In this document: positions 25,031-32,975 of the stretch, piece by piece | Layout: every line of letters starts with the position of its first letter | How positions within the stretch are numbered: position 1 is the first letter of the stretch | Source: Dethiobacter sp. | GTDB lineage: Bacteria > Bacillota > Dethiobacteria > Dethiobacterales > Dethiobacteraceae | NCBI GenBank assembly: GCA_018335875.1 | Contig: JAGXRN010000037.1 | Coordinates: forward strand, 1 to 34,262 | Direction of reading: 5' to 3' | DNA length: 34,262 bases | Translations under genes and position numbers: made by a program | Notes under the pieces: generated by a model | The model's database searches: none | The model's input: only the letters and a program-made list of their open reading frames with translations | What the model was told of the DNA's origin: nothing

Positions 25031-25211
25031 CCAAATACGCCTGAAAATCCAGCTTTGGGCGGTGGTAATGCGCCACTGCGGTGTAGTTGTGCACCAGTAT
25101 TTTACTTTCACAGAAAAACCTTTGTAATATAGCAATATTCGATGATAAAATAGTGTATATACGCCAGCTAATATAATTGAGTCAAACAAATCAGATAGGG
25201 AGGTAGTTGGT

Positions 25212-25976
25212 TTGGGGAAAGTTTGCTATGGTCTTGAAGGTAAAGTTGTTTTGGTTACAGGCGGCAGCAGGGGTGTGGGCCTGGAGCTGGCAAGGAGGCT
25301 TATCGGTGAGGGAGCTAAAGTGGCCATCTGCGGCAGGAAACAGGACGGGCTTGATGCTGCTCTGGCCGAGCTTGGGGCGGGGGAAAATGCGATGGCGATA
25401 AAAGCGCATATCGCTAAGGAGGATGAGGTTGAAGCGCTTTTTAATGCTGCGGTCGACCGTTTTGGCAGGCTCGATATTCTTGTTAACAATGCAGGCATGA
25501 ACCTTTTAACCCCTTCAGTGGTGGACAGCAGCCTTGATATGTGGCAGAAAATAGTGGAATCTAATCTCACAGGTACTTACCTGTGCTCCAAAAAGGCCGC
25601 ACAGATTATGAGTAAGCAAAAGAGTGGTAAAATTGTGAATATTTCTTCAGTAGCCGCCAGAAAGGCAGCCCCGGGGATGGGTATTTACGGTGTGGCCAAA
25701 GCAGGAATAGAAATGCTGACAAAAGTGCTGGCCTCGGAGCTTGCCCAGGACAACATCCAGGTCAATGCCGTCGCTCCCAGTATGGTCAAAACAGGGTTCA
25801 GCAAACCTTTTTGGTCAAACACCAGCCTCTATGAGCAAATAATTAAAAGAATACCGCTGGGAAGAATCGCCGAGCCTTCCGAAGTGGTGGAAGCTGTCCT
25901 CTTCCTGTGTGCGGACGGTTCAAGTTTTATTAACGGTCAGACGATTGTTGTAGACGGCGGGACCACTGTGGTTTAA
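25212..25976 (+). CDS. SDR-family oxidoreductase (FabG-like)
   Basis: A 254-residue classical short-chain dehydrogenase. It has the cofactor motif Thr-Gly-Gly-Ser-Arg-Gly-Val-Gly (16-23), Asn-Asn-Ala-Gly (92-95), catalytic Ser145, Tyr159-x3-Lys163, and [10 protein letters not shown] at the end. TTG 25212 is preceded by GGGAGGTAG. Arg20 in the loop fits NADP preference in FabG-type enzymes. It is the first gene of the dehydratase operon (27 bases before the next), so it may produce or oxidise the 3- or 2-hydroxyacyl-CoA handled there; that is inference. No carrier-protein or other fab gene is near, so housekeeping fatty acid synthesis is unlikely. Confidence 0.9.
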   Translation: MGKVCYGLEGKVVLVTGGSRGVGLELARRLIGEGAKVAICGRKQDGLDAALAELGAGENAMAIKAHIAKEDEVEALFNAAVDRFGRLDILVNNAGMNLLTPSVVDSSLDMWQKIVESNLTGTYLCSKKAAQIMSKQKSGKIVNISSVAARKAAPGMGIYGVAKAGIEMLTKVLASELAQDNIQVNAVAPSMVKTGFSKPFWSNTSLYEQIIKRIPLGRIAEPSEVVEAVLFLCADGSSFINGQTIVVDGGTTVV

Positions 25977-26003
25977 CAGTGTCCCGGAAAAAAGGAGGAT
26001 AAC

Positions 26004-27215
26004 ATGGCTGCTATCAGCAAATCAGAAGAAATGCTGCTTACCCTGTTAGTTATGAATTACGGACTCCCCAAACAGGCGGACAGAAAAGAAAACCCTGTAG
26101 CCTGGTGCACCTCCATTGCTCCGGTTGAGTTTTTGCGTGCACTCGATGTTTTGCCGCTTTACCCGGAAAACCACGGTGCAATTATCGGAGCAAAAAAGAT
26201 GGGGGTGGAGCTGGCCGAAGTGGCGGAAGAGGCTGGCTACTCCACAGATATCTGCTCCTATGCCCGTGTGGATATCGGCCAGGTTATGACAGGCAAAAGC
26301 CCTGTATACGGGCTGGCCAAACCGGATTTTTTAGTCTGCTGCAATAATATCTGCAACACTGTGATAAAATGGTATGAAAACCTGGCACGTTACTTCGATG
26401 TCCCTCTCTTTCTTATAGATACGCCATTTAATCACGGCCTCAAAAATTCAGAAAGCAGCATCAACTACGTGGAAGGCCAGTTCAGGGAGTTTATTCCCTG
26501 GCTGGAAAAAGTGACAGGCAAAGAATTTAACATGGAAAGGTTCATGGAAGTTGCCAGAATTTCCACTGAGACGTCCAGGCTGTGGCGTGAGATCATGGAG
26601 CTTGCCAAGCACAGGCCAGCGCCTTTCACAGCATTTGATTCTTTCAGGTATATGGCTCCGGTGGTGACAATGCGAGGTACACCTGAAGCACTGGAATATT
26701 ACCGATTGCTAAAAGAAGAACTCCAGCAGCGCATCAGGGATGGCGTATCAGCAGTCCCTGAAGAAAAATACAGGCTGATGTTCAACGGGATTCCTGTCTG
26801 GTATGAAATGCGCAGGATGTCGCAGCTTCTCGCCAGATATAAGGCTAATTTTGTCTGTTCATCTTACACCAATGCCTGGATACTGCAATTTGACTGCGAT
26901 AACCTGATGCGAAGCATGGCTGAAATCTATACTTCCATCCTCATTAATCAAAGCCTTGACCGCAAAGCCGCCAATTATGAAAATCTGGTTGATGATTTTT
27001 CACTGCACGGGATTGTGCACCACTCCAACAGGAGTTGCAAGCCCTACTGTTTTGGCCTTTATGACCTCAGCCGCATGTCGCAGGCCAGGCCTAATGCGGT
27101 GCCTGAACTGATTTTTGACGGGGACCAGACTGACCCCCGCAATTTTTCCTGGGCACAGTTTGAAAACAGGTTCCAATCCTTTATGGAAACTCTGGCGCTA
27201 AATGCTGCTGGTTAA
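26004..27215 (+). CDS. 2-hydroxyacyl-CoA dehydratase family subunit (HgdA/BcrB-like)
   Basis: A 403-residue subunit of the radical dehydratase/benzoyl-CoA reductase family. Cys35 (Ala-Trp-Cys-Thr), Cys84 (Asp-Ile-Cys-Ser-Tyr) and a Cys-Cys-Asn-Asn-Ile-Cys group (112-117) are in the places where this family binds a [4Fe-4S] cluster. The C-terminal Arg-Ser-Cys-Lys-Pro-Tyr-Cys-Phe-Gly is also family-typical. With its partner subunit it would remove water from a 2-hydroxyacyl-CoA by one-electron reduction to a ketyl radical, or reduce an aromatic acyl-CoA. ATG 26004 follows AAAGGAGG. The order subunit, subunit, activase is the hgdA-hgdB-hgdC set reordered. The substrate is unknown. Nothing appears broken. 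Confidence 0.88.
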   Translation: MAAISKSEEMLLTLLVMNYGLPKQADRKENPVAWCTSIAPVEFLRALDVLPLYPENHGAIIGAKKMGVELAEVAEEAGYSTDICSYARVDIGQVMTGKSPVYGLAKPDFLVCCNNICNTVIKWYENLARYFDVPLFLIDTPFNHGLKNSESSINYVEGQFREFIPWLEKVTGKEFNMERFMEVARISTETSRLWREIMELAKHRPAPFTAFDSFRYMAPVVTMRGTPEALEYYRLLKEELQQRIRDGVSAVPEEKYRLMFNGIPVWYEMRRMSQLLARYKANFVCSSYTNAWILQFDCDNLMRSMAEIYTSILINQSLDRKAANYENLVDDFSLHGIVHHSNRSCKPYCFGLYDLSRMSQARPNAVPELIFDGDQTDPRNFSWAQFENRFQSFMETLALNAAG

Positions 27216-27233
27216 TAGACTGGAGGGATCGAT

Positions 27234-28352
27234 ATGGAGCAATACCTGGATTATTTTTTGGACGCTGCTGCAAATCCGGTAAAGGAAATCAATCGCTGGA
27301 AAGAAGAACAAAAAGGCAGTGTCATTGGCTGCCTGCCCATTTATATTCCTGAGGAAATAATCGATGCCGCCGGTGCGCTTCCTGTTTACCTGTGGGGAGG
27401 GAAAACAGAAATTGACAGAGCAAACGCCCACCTGCAGGGATTCGCCTGCTCCATTGTGAGGGCGGTGCTGGAATATGAGTTTAAAGGTACTTATGATATG
27501 GTGGATGGGTTTGTTTTCCCTTCCACCTGCGATCACATCCAAAATACTTCTGATATCTGGGCCAAAGCCTTTTCACACAGGCCAAAATTCGACCTGGTTT
27601 ACCCCGCCAACAGGCAAAGCAACTACGCGGAGCAATACCTGACAGAACTCTACCGGGAATTTATCTCGTGGCTGGAGGTGCTGACAGGCAGCAAGGCTGA
27701 TGATGATGCGCTGCTCGAGAGCATCAAAAAATACAATCTGCACCGCCGCCTCATGTCGGAGCTTAGTGAAATCAGGGCCAAAAGCCCGCAGAGTCTCACC
27801 GGACGGGAAATGTCGGGCCTGGTCAAAGCCTCCCTTTTCCTGCCCAAGGATGAATACAACAGCCGCCTCATTGAATTGCTGCCCTGGCTGTGGGAGAGAA
27901 GAATCAGGGAGAAGCCAAAAACCCGCCTTGTGCTTACAGGTATTCTGGCTGAGCAGGAGATTATTGATATTATTGAAGAACTTGGTGGGTGTATTGTCGC
28001 CGACGACTTGGCTCGCGGTGCCAGGTTGCACCGCAACCAGGTGGATGAAAGTATTGAGCCTCTTGCTGCCTTAGCCAGGAGGCACCTTAGCCTTGGGCCC
28101 TGCTCCACCCTTTTTGACCCCGGCAAGGGCAGGGGTCCTTACCTGGAGAGCCTGTGCAGGGAAACAGAAGCTGATGCTGTAATTTTTATTAATATGAAGT
28201 TTTGTGAGCCTGAGGAATTTGACTACCCTGTGATTAAGACAGACCTGGAAAAAGCCGGTATTCCCCTTCTCTTCATTGAAGTGGAGCAGCAAATGACTTC
28301 CTATGGCCAGTTGAGGACTAGACTGCAGGCCTTTATGGAAATGCTGGCGTAG
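27234..28352 (+). CDS. 2-hydroxyacyl-CoA dehydratase family subunit (HgdB/BcrC-like)
   Basis: A 372-residue second subunit of the dehydratase. It shows Gly-Ser-Val-Ile-Gly-Cys33 followed by Tyr-Ile-Pro-Glu-Glu-Ile-Ile-Asp-Ala-Ala-Gly, which is the usual opening of this family, then Cys72 in Phe-Ala-Cys-Ser and Cys99 in Ser-Thr-Cys-Asp. The C-terminal third has Phe-Ile-Asn-Met-Lys-Phe-Cys-Glu-Pro and the closing Gln-Leu-Arg-Thr-Arg-Leu-Gln-Ala-Phe-Met-Glu. These three N-terminal Cys probably bind a [4Fe-4S] cluster. ATG 27234 follows GGAGGG; the gap to the first subunit is 18 bases and to the activase 6 bases. No ferredoxin gene or second activase-type subunit accompanies it, which favours a dehydratase over a four-subunit BcrABCD benzoyl-CoA reductase. 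Confidence 0.88.
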   Translation: MEQYLDYFLDAAANPVKEINRWKEEQKGSVIGCLPIYIPEEIIDAAGALPVYLWGGKTEIDRANAHLQGFACSIVRAVLEYEFKGTYDMVDGFVFPSTCDHIQNTSDIWAKAFSHRPKFDLVYPANRQSNYAEQYLTELYREFISWLEVLTGSKADDDALLESIKKYNLHRRLMSELSEIRAKSPQSLTGREMSGLVKASLFLPKDEYNSRLIELLPWLWERRIREKPKTRLVLTGILAEQEIIDIIEELGGCIVADDLARGARLHRNQVDESIEPLAALARRHLSLGPCSTLFDPGKGRGPYLESLCRETEADAVIFINMKFCEPEEFDYPVIKTDLEKAGIPLLFIEVEQQMTSYGQLRTRLQAFMEMLA

Positions 28353-28358
28353 GAGGAT

Positions 28359-29162
28359 ATGATGACTTACACTATGGGAGTGGACATAGGCTCTATTACT
28401 TCAAAATGTGTCATACTCAGAGACGGAAAAGTTGTGACCGCCACAGCAATTATCAGGGCAGGTACCGGCAGCGACGGGCCGCAGAGGGCGGTGGCGGAGG
28501 CTTTGCGCCTGGCAGCGCTCAGTCGGTCAGAAATAGCTTATGCGGTGGCTACCGGCTACGGCAGGGTTACTTATGACGATGCTGACGAAGAGCTCAGTGA
28601 AATAGCATGCCATGGCAGAGGAGCTGTATTTCAGGAGCCTCTGGCACGCACAGTAATAGACATCGGCGGCCAGGATGCCAAGGCGATTAAACTTGGTGCA
28701 GGAGGCCGCGTCCTCAACTTTGCCATGAATGAGAAATGCGCGGCAGGCACAGGGCGTTTTCTGGAGGTAATGGCCCAGGCGCTGGGGTATCCACTGTCCG
28801 AACTTGGCGCTTTGGGTGAGAAGAGCACTGAAAAAGTATCTATCAGCAGTACATGCACTGTTTTTGCAGAATCTGAAGTAATCTCCCATCTTGCCGCCAA
28901 CAGGAAAGTTGAAGATGTGGTGGCGGGTATCCATGAATCGATAGCCCGCAGGATTGCCGGTCTGGTACGGCGGATCGGCCTGGAGCAAAAAGTACTGATG
29001 ACAGGCGGAGTGGCTCAAAATTCAGGAGTAGTAAAAGCGCTGGAGGAACGCCTGGAGTGTCCGCTGGTTGTCCCGGTTTACACCCAGGCCAACGGCGCGC
29101 TGGGCGCGGCTGTCTTTGCCTTTGCCAAGTATCAAAAAAATAAAGAAGAGCATGTTGAATAA
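28359..29162 (+). CDS. 2-hydroxyacyl-CoA dehydratase activase (HgdC-type ATPase)
   Basis: A 267-residue ASKHA-fold ATPase, the archerase that injects an electron into the dehydratase at the cost of ATP. It has the phosphate-binding Gly-Val-Asp-Ile-Gly-Ser-Ile-Thr-Ser-Lys (7-16), Asp-Ile-Gly-Gly-Gln-Asp (101-106), Asn-Glu-Lys-Cys127-Ala-Ala-Gly-Thr-Gly-Arg and Ser-Thr-Cys166-Thr-Val-Phe-Ala-Glu, then Thr-Gly-Gly-Val-Ala. The two Cys, one pair per monomer, hold the [4Fe-4S] cluster shared across the homodimer; their numbering agrees with my recollection of HgdC from Acidaminococcus. Two ATG codons (28359, 28362) follow AGGAGG; the second has the better spacing, the first aligns with HgdC. It is directly downstream of both subunits and presumably specific for them. 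Confidence 0.93.
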   Translation: MMTYTMGVDIGSITSKCVILRDGKVVTATAIIRAGTGSDGPQRAVAEALRLAALSRSEIAYAVATGYGRVTYDDADEELSEIACHGRGAVFQEPLARTVIDIGGQDAKAIKLGAGGRVLNFAMNEKCAAGTGRFLEVMAQALGYPLSELGALGEKSTEKVSISSTCTVFAESEVISHLAANRKVEDVVAGIHESIARRIAGLVRRIGLEQKVLMTGGVAQNSGVVKALEERLECPLVVPVYTQANGALGAAVFAFAKYQKNKEEHVE

Positions 29163-29177
29163 CGGAGGAGAGATTAA

Positions 29178-30158
29178 ATGATTGACGAACTGTTTCCAAA
29201 CCTGTTTAAGATAGTGGTGCCGCTGCCCCAGAATCCCCTTAAAGAAATAAACTGTTACGTGGTGAAGGGCGAAAGAAACCTGATAATAGACACGGGTATG
29301 AACCGGCCTGAATGCAGCAGCGTCCTGGATGAAGGCTTAAAAGAACTGGGTGTTGATTTAACAAAAACTGATTTTTTCATCACGCATATGCATGCCGACC
29401 ATTCGGGCCTTGTGGGGAATCTGAAGACTGAATCATCGGCCGTCTACTGCACCCGGCAGGATGCGGATATAATTAATGCCGATGACAGCGCCTGGGAAAT
29501 AATGCGCTACTTTGTCAAAATGGGCGGATTTCCTGAGGGTGAATTTGACAACGCAATTAAAAAGCATCCCGGTTTTAAATATAGGGTGAGGGATTATATC
29601 GACTTTACAGAGCTTGCCGAAGGGGACATCATCAGAGTGGGAGATTACTGCTTCAGCTGTGTGGAGACTCCCGGCCATACCAGGGGGCACATCTGCCTTT
29701 ATGAGGCAGACAAAAAAATCTTTGTCTCGGGGGACCATATACTCGGTGATATAACACCCAATATCTCACTGTGGCTTGATGACGAAGACCCTCTGGCGGA
29801 TTACATAAAAAGCCTGGACAAAGTATATAAGCTTGAGATTGAAGTTGTCCTGCCCGGTCACAGGACCATCTTTAAAAACTGCCGTGAGAGGATAGATGAG
29901 CTGAAAAACCATCACCAAATGCGGGCTGACGAGGTACTCTCCATCTTGGAGCAGGGCGGCCAAAACGCTTACCAGGTGGCTTCACAAATGACCTGGGATA
30001 TGTCTTATGATTCTTTTGAGCAGTTCCCCATCGCACAAAAGTGGTTTGCTTCCGGCGAAGCCCTCGCCCACCTGAAATACCTGGAGGTTAAAAATAAAAT
30101 AAAAAGGGAAATAGTAAGCGAAAATATTATATTTTCACTGCAGCAGGGAGGAGAATAA
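29178..30158 (+). CDS. MBL-fold metallo-hydrolase
   Basis: A 326-residue metallo-beta-lactamase-fold hydrolase with a complete dinuclear metal site: Thr-His70-Met-His72-Ala-Asp74-His75, then Thr-Pro-Gly-His167-Thr-x-Gly-His, Ser-Gly-Asp186-His and Leu-Pro-Gly-His228. After the hydrolase domain there is a roughly 90-residue helical C-terminal part, as in the glyoxalase-II-like LACTB2 group. ATG 29178 follows GGAGGAGAG; it lies 15 bases after the activase and 6 before the next gene. Thioester hydrolysis (removing dead-end CoA esters or releasing product) is the family-plausible role in a CoA operon, but lactonase or other activity cannot be excluded. Confidence 0.9.
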   Translation: MIDELFPNLFKIVVPLPQNPLKEINCYVVKGERNLIIDTGMNRPECSSVLDEGLKELGVDLTKTDFFITHMHADHSGLVGNLKTESSAVYCTRQDADIINADDSAWEIMRYFVKMGGFPEGEFDNAIKKHPGFKYRVRDYIDFTELAEGDIIRVGDYCFSCVETPGHTRGHICLYEADKKIFVSGDHILGDITPNISLWLDDEDPLADYIKSLDKVYKLEIEVVLPGHRTIFKNCRERIDELKNHHQMRADEVLSILEQGGQNAYQVASQMTWDMSYDSFEQFPIAQKWFASGEALAHLKYLEVKNKIKREIVSENIIFSLQQGGE

Positions 30159-30164
30159 CAAAAA

Positions 30165-31004
30165 ATGCACTGTCTTTATCAGAGAAATTTTCATACCTCA
30201 GTGAGAGAAGCCCATGACGGGTTGCTCATTGCCGAGACAAGCCACTGCGACACCAGAGGCGAGACTGTTGCAAAGCTTAAGGTGGATAAAACCACTTTTG
30301 CCATTGTTGATGCCTGTATCGAGATACACCGCGGGCGCGGGCACGGGGAGATCGCTGCTGTCAAAGAACTGGTGGGCATTGAAGCTTATCTTGGAAAAGG
30401 GCCGGAATTACGCCAGGCTTTTAAGCGTATGACAGAACCCCTGGCGGGAAATCTTTTTGCTGAAACAGTAAGGGGAGTAATTCAGGCGGAAACTTTTTTG
30501 TATAAAGAAAGAGGCTATGCTTCAAGCTCAGACTACAGCCAGTACTGGAACAGGATGTATATCAATTCCTGCCGCTATTACAGCAATCTGGACAGGGTTA
30601 AAGACAGTTGGGATGTGTATGCCAATGGACGTGAGAGGATAGGCTGCCTGTTTCTCAGATCTAAAACATATTTCCTGTATGCAGAAGGGCCGGGGGAATA
30701 CACTATTGTTGGCAGCATAAATGATACCTTCCACGAAATGAATACCTGGATAAAAATATGCAATGATAAGGTGCAATCAGCCAAAGGAACAATTCTGCGT
30801 GTCCCCGACGAGGTCTGTAAAGAATCTACTCAATTTTTGACCGCTCTGGCAGGTGTAGATATTAATGTGGCCGACAAAAAAGAAATATCCGGTCTGCTTG
30901 GAACAGCTCAGGGCTGCGTTCATTTAATTGATATGACCGATGATTCTGTCAATACTTTGAAATACTATCTCAGTCACCCCTGGGATGATGCAAAGAACGA
31001 CTGA
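30165..31004 (+). CDS. DUF2889-like protein of unknown function
   Basis: A 279-residue protein. The C-terminal segment, Cys-Lys-Glu-Ser followed by Leu-Ala-Gly-Val-Asp-Ile and later Gly-Cys-Val-His-Leu-Ile-Asp-Met, and the N-terminal Lys-Val-Asp-Lys-Thr-Thr-Phe-Ala-Ile-Val-Asp-Ala with a His-Arg-Gly-Arg-Gly run, look like the DUF2889 pattern; this is from memory and not checked. It lacks a signal peptide and membrane segments. The conserved Cys and His could bind a metal or a nucleophile. The middle (about 100-200) is rich in Tyr and Arg and may be a separate domain. It lies in the operon 6 bases after the MBL gene and 23 before the nitroreductase, so it probably acts in the dehydratase pathway, in an unknown way. 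Confidence 0.6.
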   Translation: MHCLYQRNFHTSVREAHDGLLIAETSHCDTRGETVAKLKVDKTTFAIVDACIEIHRGRGHGEIAAVKELVGIEAYLGKGPELRQAFKRMTEPLAGNLFAETVRGVIQAETFLYKERGYASSSDYSQYWNRMYINSCRYYSNLDRVKDSWDVYANGRERIGCLFLRSKTYFLYAEGPGEYTIVGSINDTFHEMNTWIKICNDKVQSAKGTILRVPDEVCKESTQFLTALAGVDINVADKKEISGLLGTAQGCVHLIDMTDDSVNTLKYYLSHPWDDAKND

Positions 31005-31027
31005 TAAAAACAACGAGGAGGAAAAAA

Positions 31028-31633
31028 ATGGAACTTAATGATGCTATCTTACAGAGGAGATCTATCCGCAAATTCAAACCCGATGCTGTTGACAGCGCAA
31101 CCATCGCCAAACTCCTGGAAGCCGCCCGTCTGGCGCCTTCAGGCTCAAACCTGCAGCCCTGGAGGTTTATTGCTGTTACCAGCGAAGAGATGAGGGCAAA
31201 ACTTGCCGCCACCACACTTGACTTTGTCTGCACCGCGCCGCTGGTCATGGTCTGCTGCGCGGATCTCAATGCCACAGAGACCAGGGCGGAACGGTCTGCG
31301 GAGCTCAGAGCGGCCGGCGCCTTTGCGGGGACGCAGCTTGAAAATATGTCGCTGGCCGACTACCAGCAGAGGACCCAGAGTGACCCTGCCGCCACCGCGG
31401 CCTACCTTAGCCTGAATGTGGCCATTGCCATGGAGCATATGGTGCTGCGGGCAGTGGAGCTTGGGCTTGGCAGCTGCTGGGTGTTTATGTTTAGCCGGGG
31501 TAAAGTTAAAAAGGTGCTCGACCTGCCTGATAACCTGCTTGTCACAGGCCTCATCCCGTTTGGGTATCCTGACCAGGAGCCACAGCCAAGGCCAAGGCTG
31601 CCGCTTGACCAAATTTACTTAGGAGAGGTCTGA
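31028..31633 (+). CDS. Nitroreductase-family flavoprotein
   Basis: A 201-residue FMN-dependent oxidoreductase. The N-terminal Arg-Arg-Ser-Ile-Arg-Lys-Phe, then Ala-Pro-Ser-Gly-Ser-Asn-Leu-Gln-Pro-Trp-Arg-Phe, is the classic FMN-binding start. Glu-His-Met-Val-Leu-Arg-Ala-Val-Glu-Leu-Gly-Leu-Gly-Ser-Cys-Trp and Leu-Ile-Pro-Phe-Gly-Tyr-Pro near the end confirm it. Members reduce nitro groups, quinones or enoates with NAD(P)H; in anaerobes some act on unusual acyl-CoA or ring substrates. ATG 31028 follows GAGGAGGAAAAA. It closes the dehydratase operon; the next DNA is a degraded aldolase gene. Its natural substrate is unknown, and an electron-transfer or ene-reduction role in the pathway is a guess. 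Confidence 0.9.
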   Translation: MELNDAILQRRSIRKFKPDAVDSATIAKLLEAARLAPSGSNLQPWRFIAVTSEEMRAKLAATTLDFVCTAPLVMVCCADLNATETRAERSAELRAAGAFAGTQLENMSLADYQQRTQSDPAATAAYLSLNVAIAMEHMVLRAVELGLGSCWVFMFSRGKVKKVLDLPDNLLVTGLIPFGYPDQEPQPRPRLPLDQIYLGEV

Positions 31634-31717
31634 CAAGGAAGAGTTAATTGAAAAGGTATATGTCCCGAAACATGTGGATTATGTGGTGCACAGCTTTATC
31701 AACCATTTAAAGGGAGG

Positions 31718-32071
31718 AAGCTGCCTGAAACAAACAGCGGCTACCAGGCGGTAAGTGCCCTGGCAGGGAAAGAATTTGGCAAGACACATAAAAAAGTCTA
31801 CAGCAGCCTGACATCACCACATCCCATCGATCTTACGCGCTACCAGGTGGCCAACTGCTACCTGGGGCGGGCGGGGCTTATCAATTCAGGGGGCCCGTCT
31901 GGGGAAAATGATCTGGCGGAAGCTGTGCGCACCGCGGTTATTAACAAGCGCGCCGGCGGTATGGGGCTTATTTCCGGGAGGAAAGCTTTCCAGCGCCCCA
32001 TAGAAGAAGGTGTAAAGCTGCTCAATGCCATCCAGGATGTGTATATGGACAGCAGCATCACAATAGCCTAG
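31718..32071 (+). pseudogene. Class I fructose-bisphosphate aldolase (FbaB-type), C-terminal remnant
   Basis: A frame from about 31718 to TAG 32069 matches the last 115 residues of FbaB-type class I aldolases: Ser-Gly-Tyr-Gln-Ala-Val, Val-Tyr-Ser-Ser-Leu-Thr-Ser-x-x-Pro-Ile-Asp-Leu-x-Arg-Tyr-Gln, [10 protein letters not shown], and [14 protein letters not shown]. The full enzyme has about 350 residues; the barrel's first two thirds, with the Schiff-base Lys region, are gone. The 84 bases between the nitroreductase stop and this frame hold an unrelated open frame (31640-31750, [11 protein letters not shown]) that looks protein-like but that I do not recognise. No start codon or binding site serves the remnant. 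Confidence 0.8.
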
Positions 32072-32175
32072 GCGCAGTCACATATTTCCTGTTATTGATT
32101 TTTATGATATATTCTAAATAATGATTTATACCTGATATTCCAGACTGCTGCTGATTTTGCAAAAGGAGGTTTGAA

Positions 32176-32973
32176 ATGAACACTGACCGTATTGCCGCAC
32201 TTTTTGATGATTATAAAACCGGCAGAAAAGATATCACTGAAGTAATGGGGGAACTGAAAAAACTCCCCTATGAAGACTTGGATTTTGCCAAAGTTGACCA
32301 TCACCGCGCACTCCGCAACGGCTTCCCGGAAGTGATTTTATGCCAGGGCAAAACACAGGAACAAATAGTGAAAATATTTCGGACCCTGGCTGACTGCAAC
32401 CGTACTATACTGGCGACAAGGGCGTGGCCCGCAGCTTATGAGGCTGTGAAAGAGGCCTGCCCGGAAGCGGTTTATCATGAAGCTGCCAGGATAATCAGCA
32501 TGGCCTCGGGGGACGTCAGGCGCTTTTCACGCAAAATAATAGTGCTGTCTGCGGGGACTGCAGACATACCGGTTGCCGAAGAGGCGGCTGTAACCGCCGA
32601 AGCCATGGGACACGATGTTGAGAGGATTTATGACGTGGGAGTGGCAGGCATACACCGTCTTTTTGCCCATAAGGACCGTCTTTTTTCTGCCGCAGTGCTG
32701 ATCGTGGTGGCGGGGATGGAGGGTGCGCTGGCCAGTGTGGTAGGCGGGCTGGTGGACATGCCTGTGATTGCCGTGCCTACCAGTGTCGGTTATGGCGCCA
32801 ATTTCGGCGGGCTGTCCGCACTTTTAACAATGCTTAACAGCTGTGCAAACGGCATAGGCGTTGTAAATATTGATAACGGTTTTGGTGCGGCCACACTGGC
32901 CGATGCAATTGTGCGCAGTGGAGATGCTGCTACAGGAGACTGCAGCGAAAAAAAAGACAGCAATGGGGTGTGA
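32176..32973 (+). CDS. larB: Nickel-pincer cofactor biosynthesis protein LarB
   Basis: A 265-residue LarB. It carboxylates the pyridinium ring of nicotinic acid adenine dinucleotide and hydrolyses the phosphoanhydride, the first step to the nickel-pincer nucleotide (NPN). The N-terminal part carries Asp-His-His-Arg-Ala-Leu-Arg-Asn-Gly-Phe-Pro-Glu-Val-Ile, and the C-terminal PurE-like half has Ser-Ala-Gly-Thr-Ala-Asp-Ile-Pro-Val-Ala-Glu-Glu-Ala, Val-Ala-Gly-Met-Glu-Gly-Ala-Leu-Ala-Ser-Val-Val and Pro-Thr-Ser-Val-Gly-Tyr-Gly. ATG 32176 follows AAAAGGAGG. It is almost joined to larE (2 bases between stop and ATG). larC and a LarA-family client enzyme are not in the window. Confidence 0.95.
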   Translation: MNTDRIAALFDDYKTGRKDITEVMGELKKLPYEDLDFAKVDHHRALRNGFPEVILCQGKTQEQIVKIFRTLADCNRTILATRAWPAAYEAVKEACPEAVYHEAARIISMASGDVRRFSRKIIVLSAGTADIPVAEEAAVTAEAMGHDVERIYDVGVAGIHRLFAHKDRLFSAAVLIVVAGMEGALASVVGGLVDMPVIAVPTSVGYGANFGGLSALLTMLNSCANGIGVVNIDNGFGAATLADAIVRSGDAATGDCSEKKDSNGV

Positions 32974-32975
32974 CA

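Noticed and set aside
25149-25177. Possible promoter: perfect TATAAT (25172-25177) upstream of the dehydratase operon
   Set aside because: No acceptable -35 hexamer lies 16-18 bases upstream in this AT-rich stretch, so the match may be chance.
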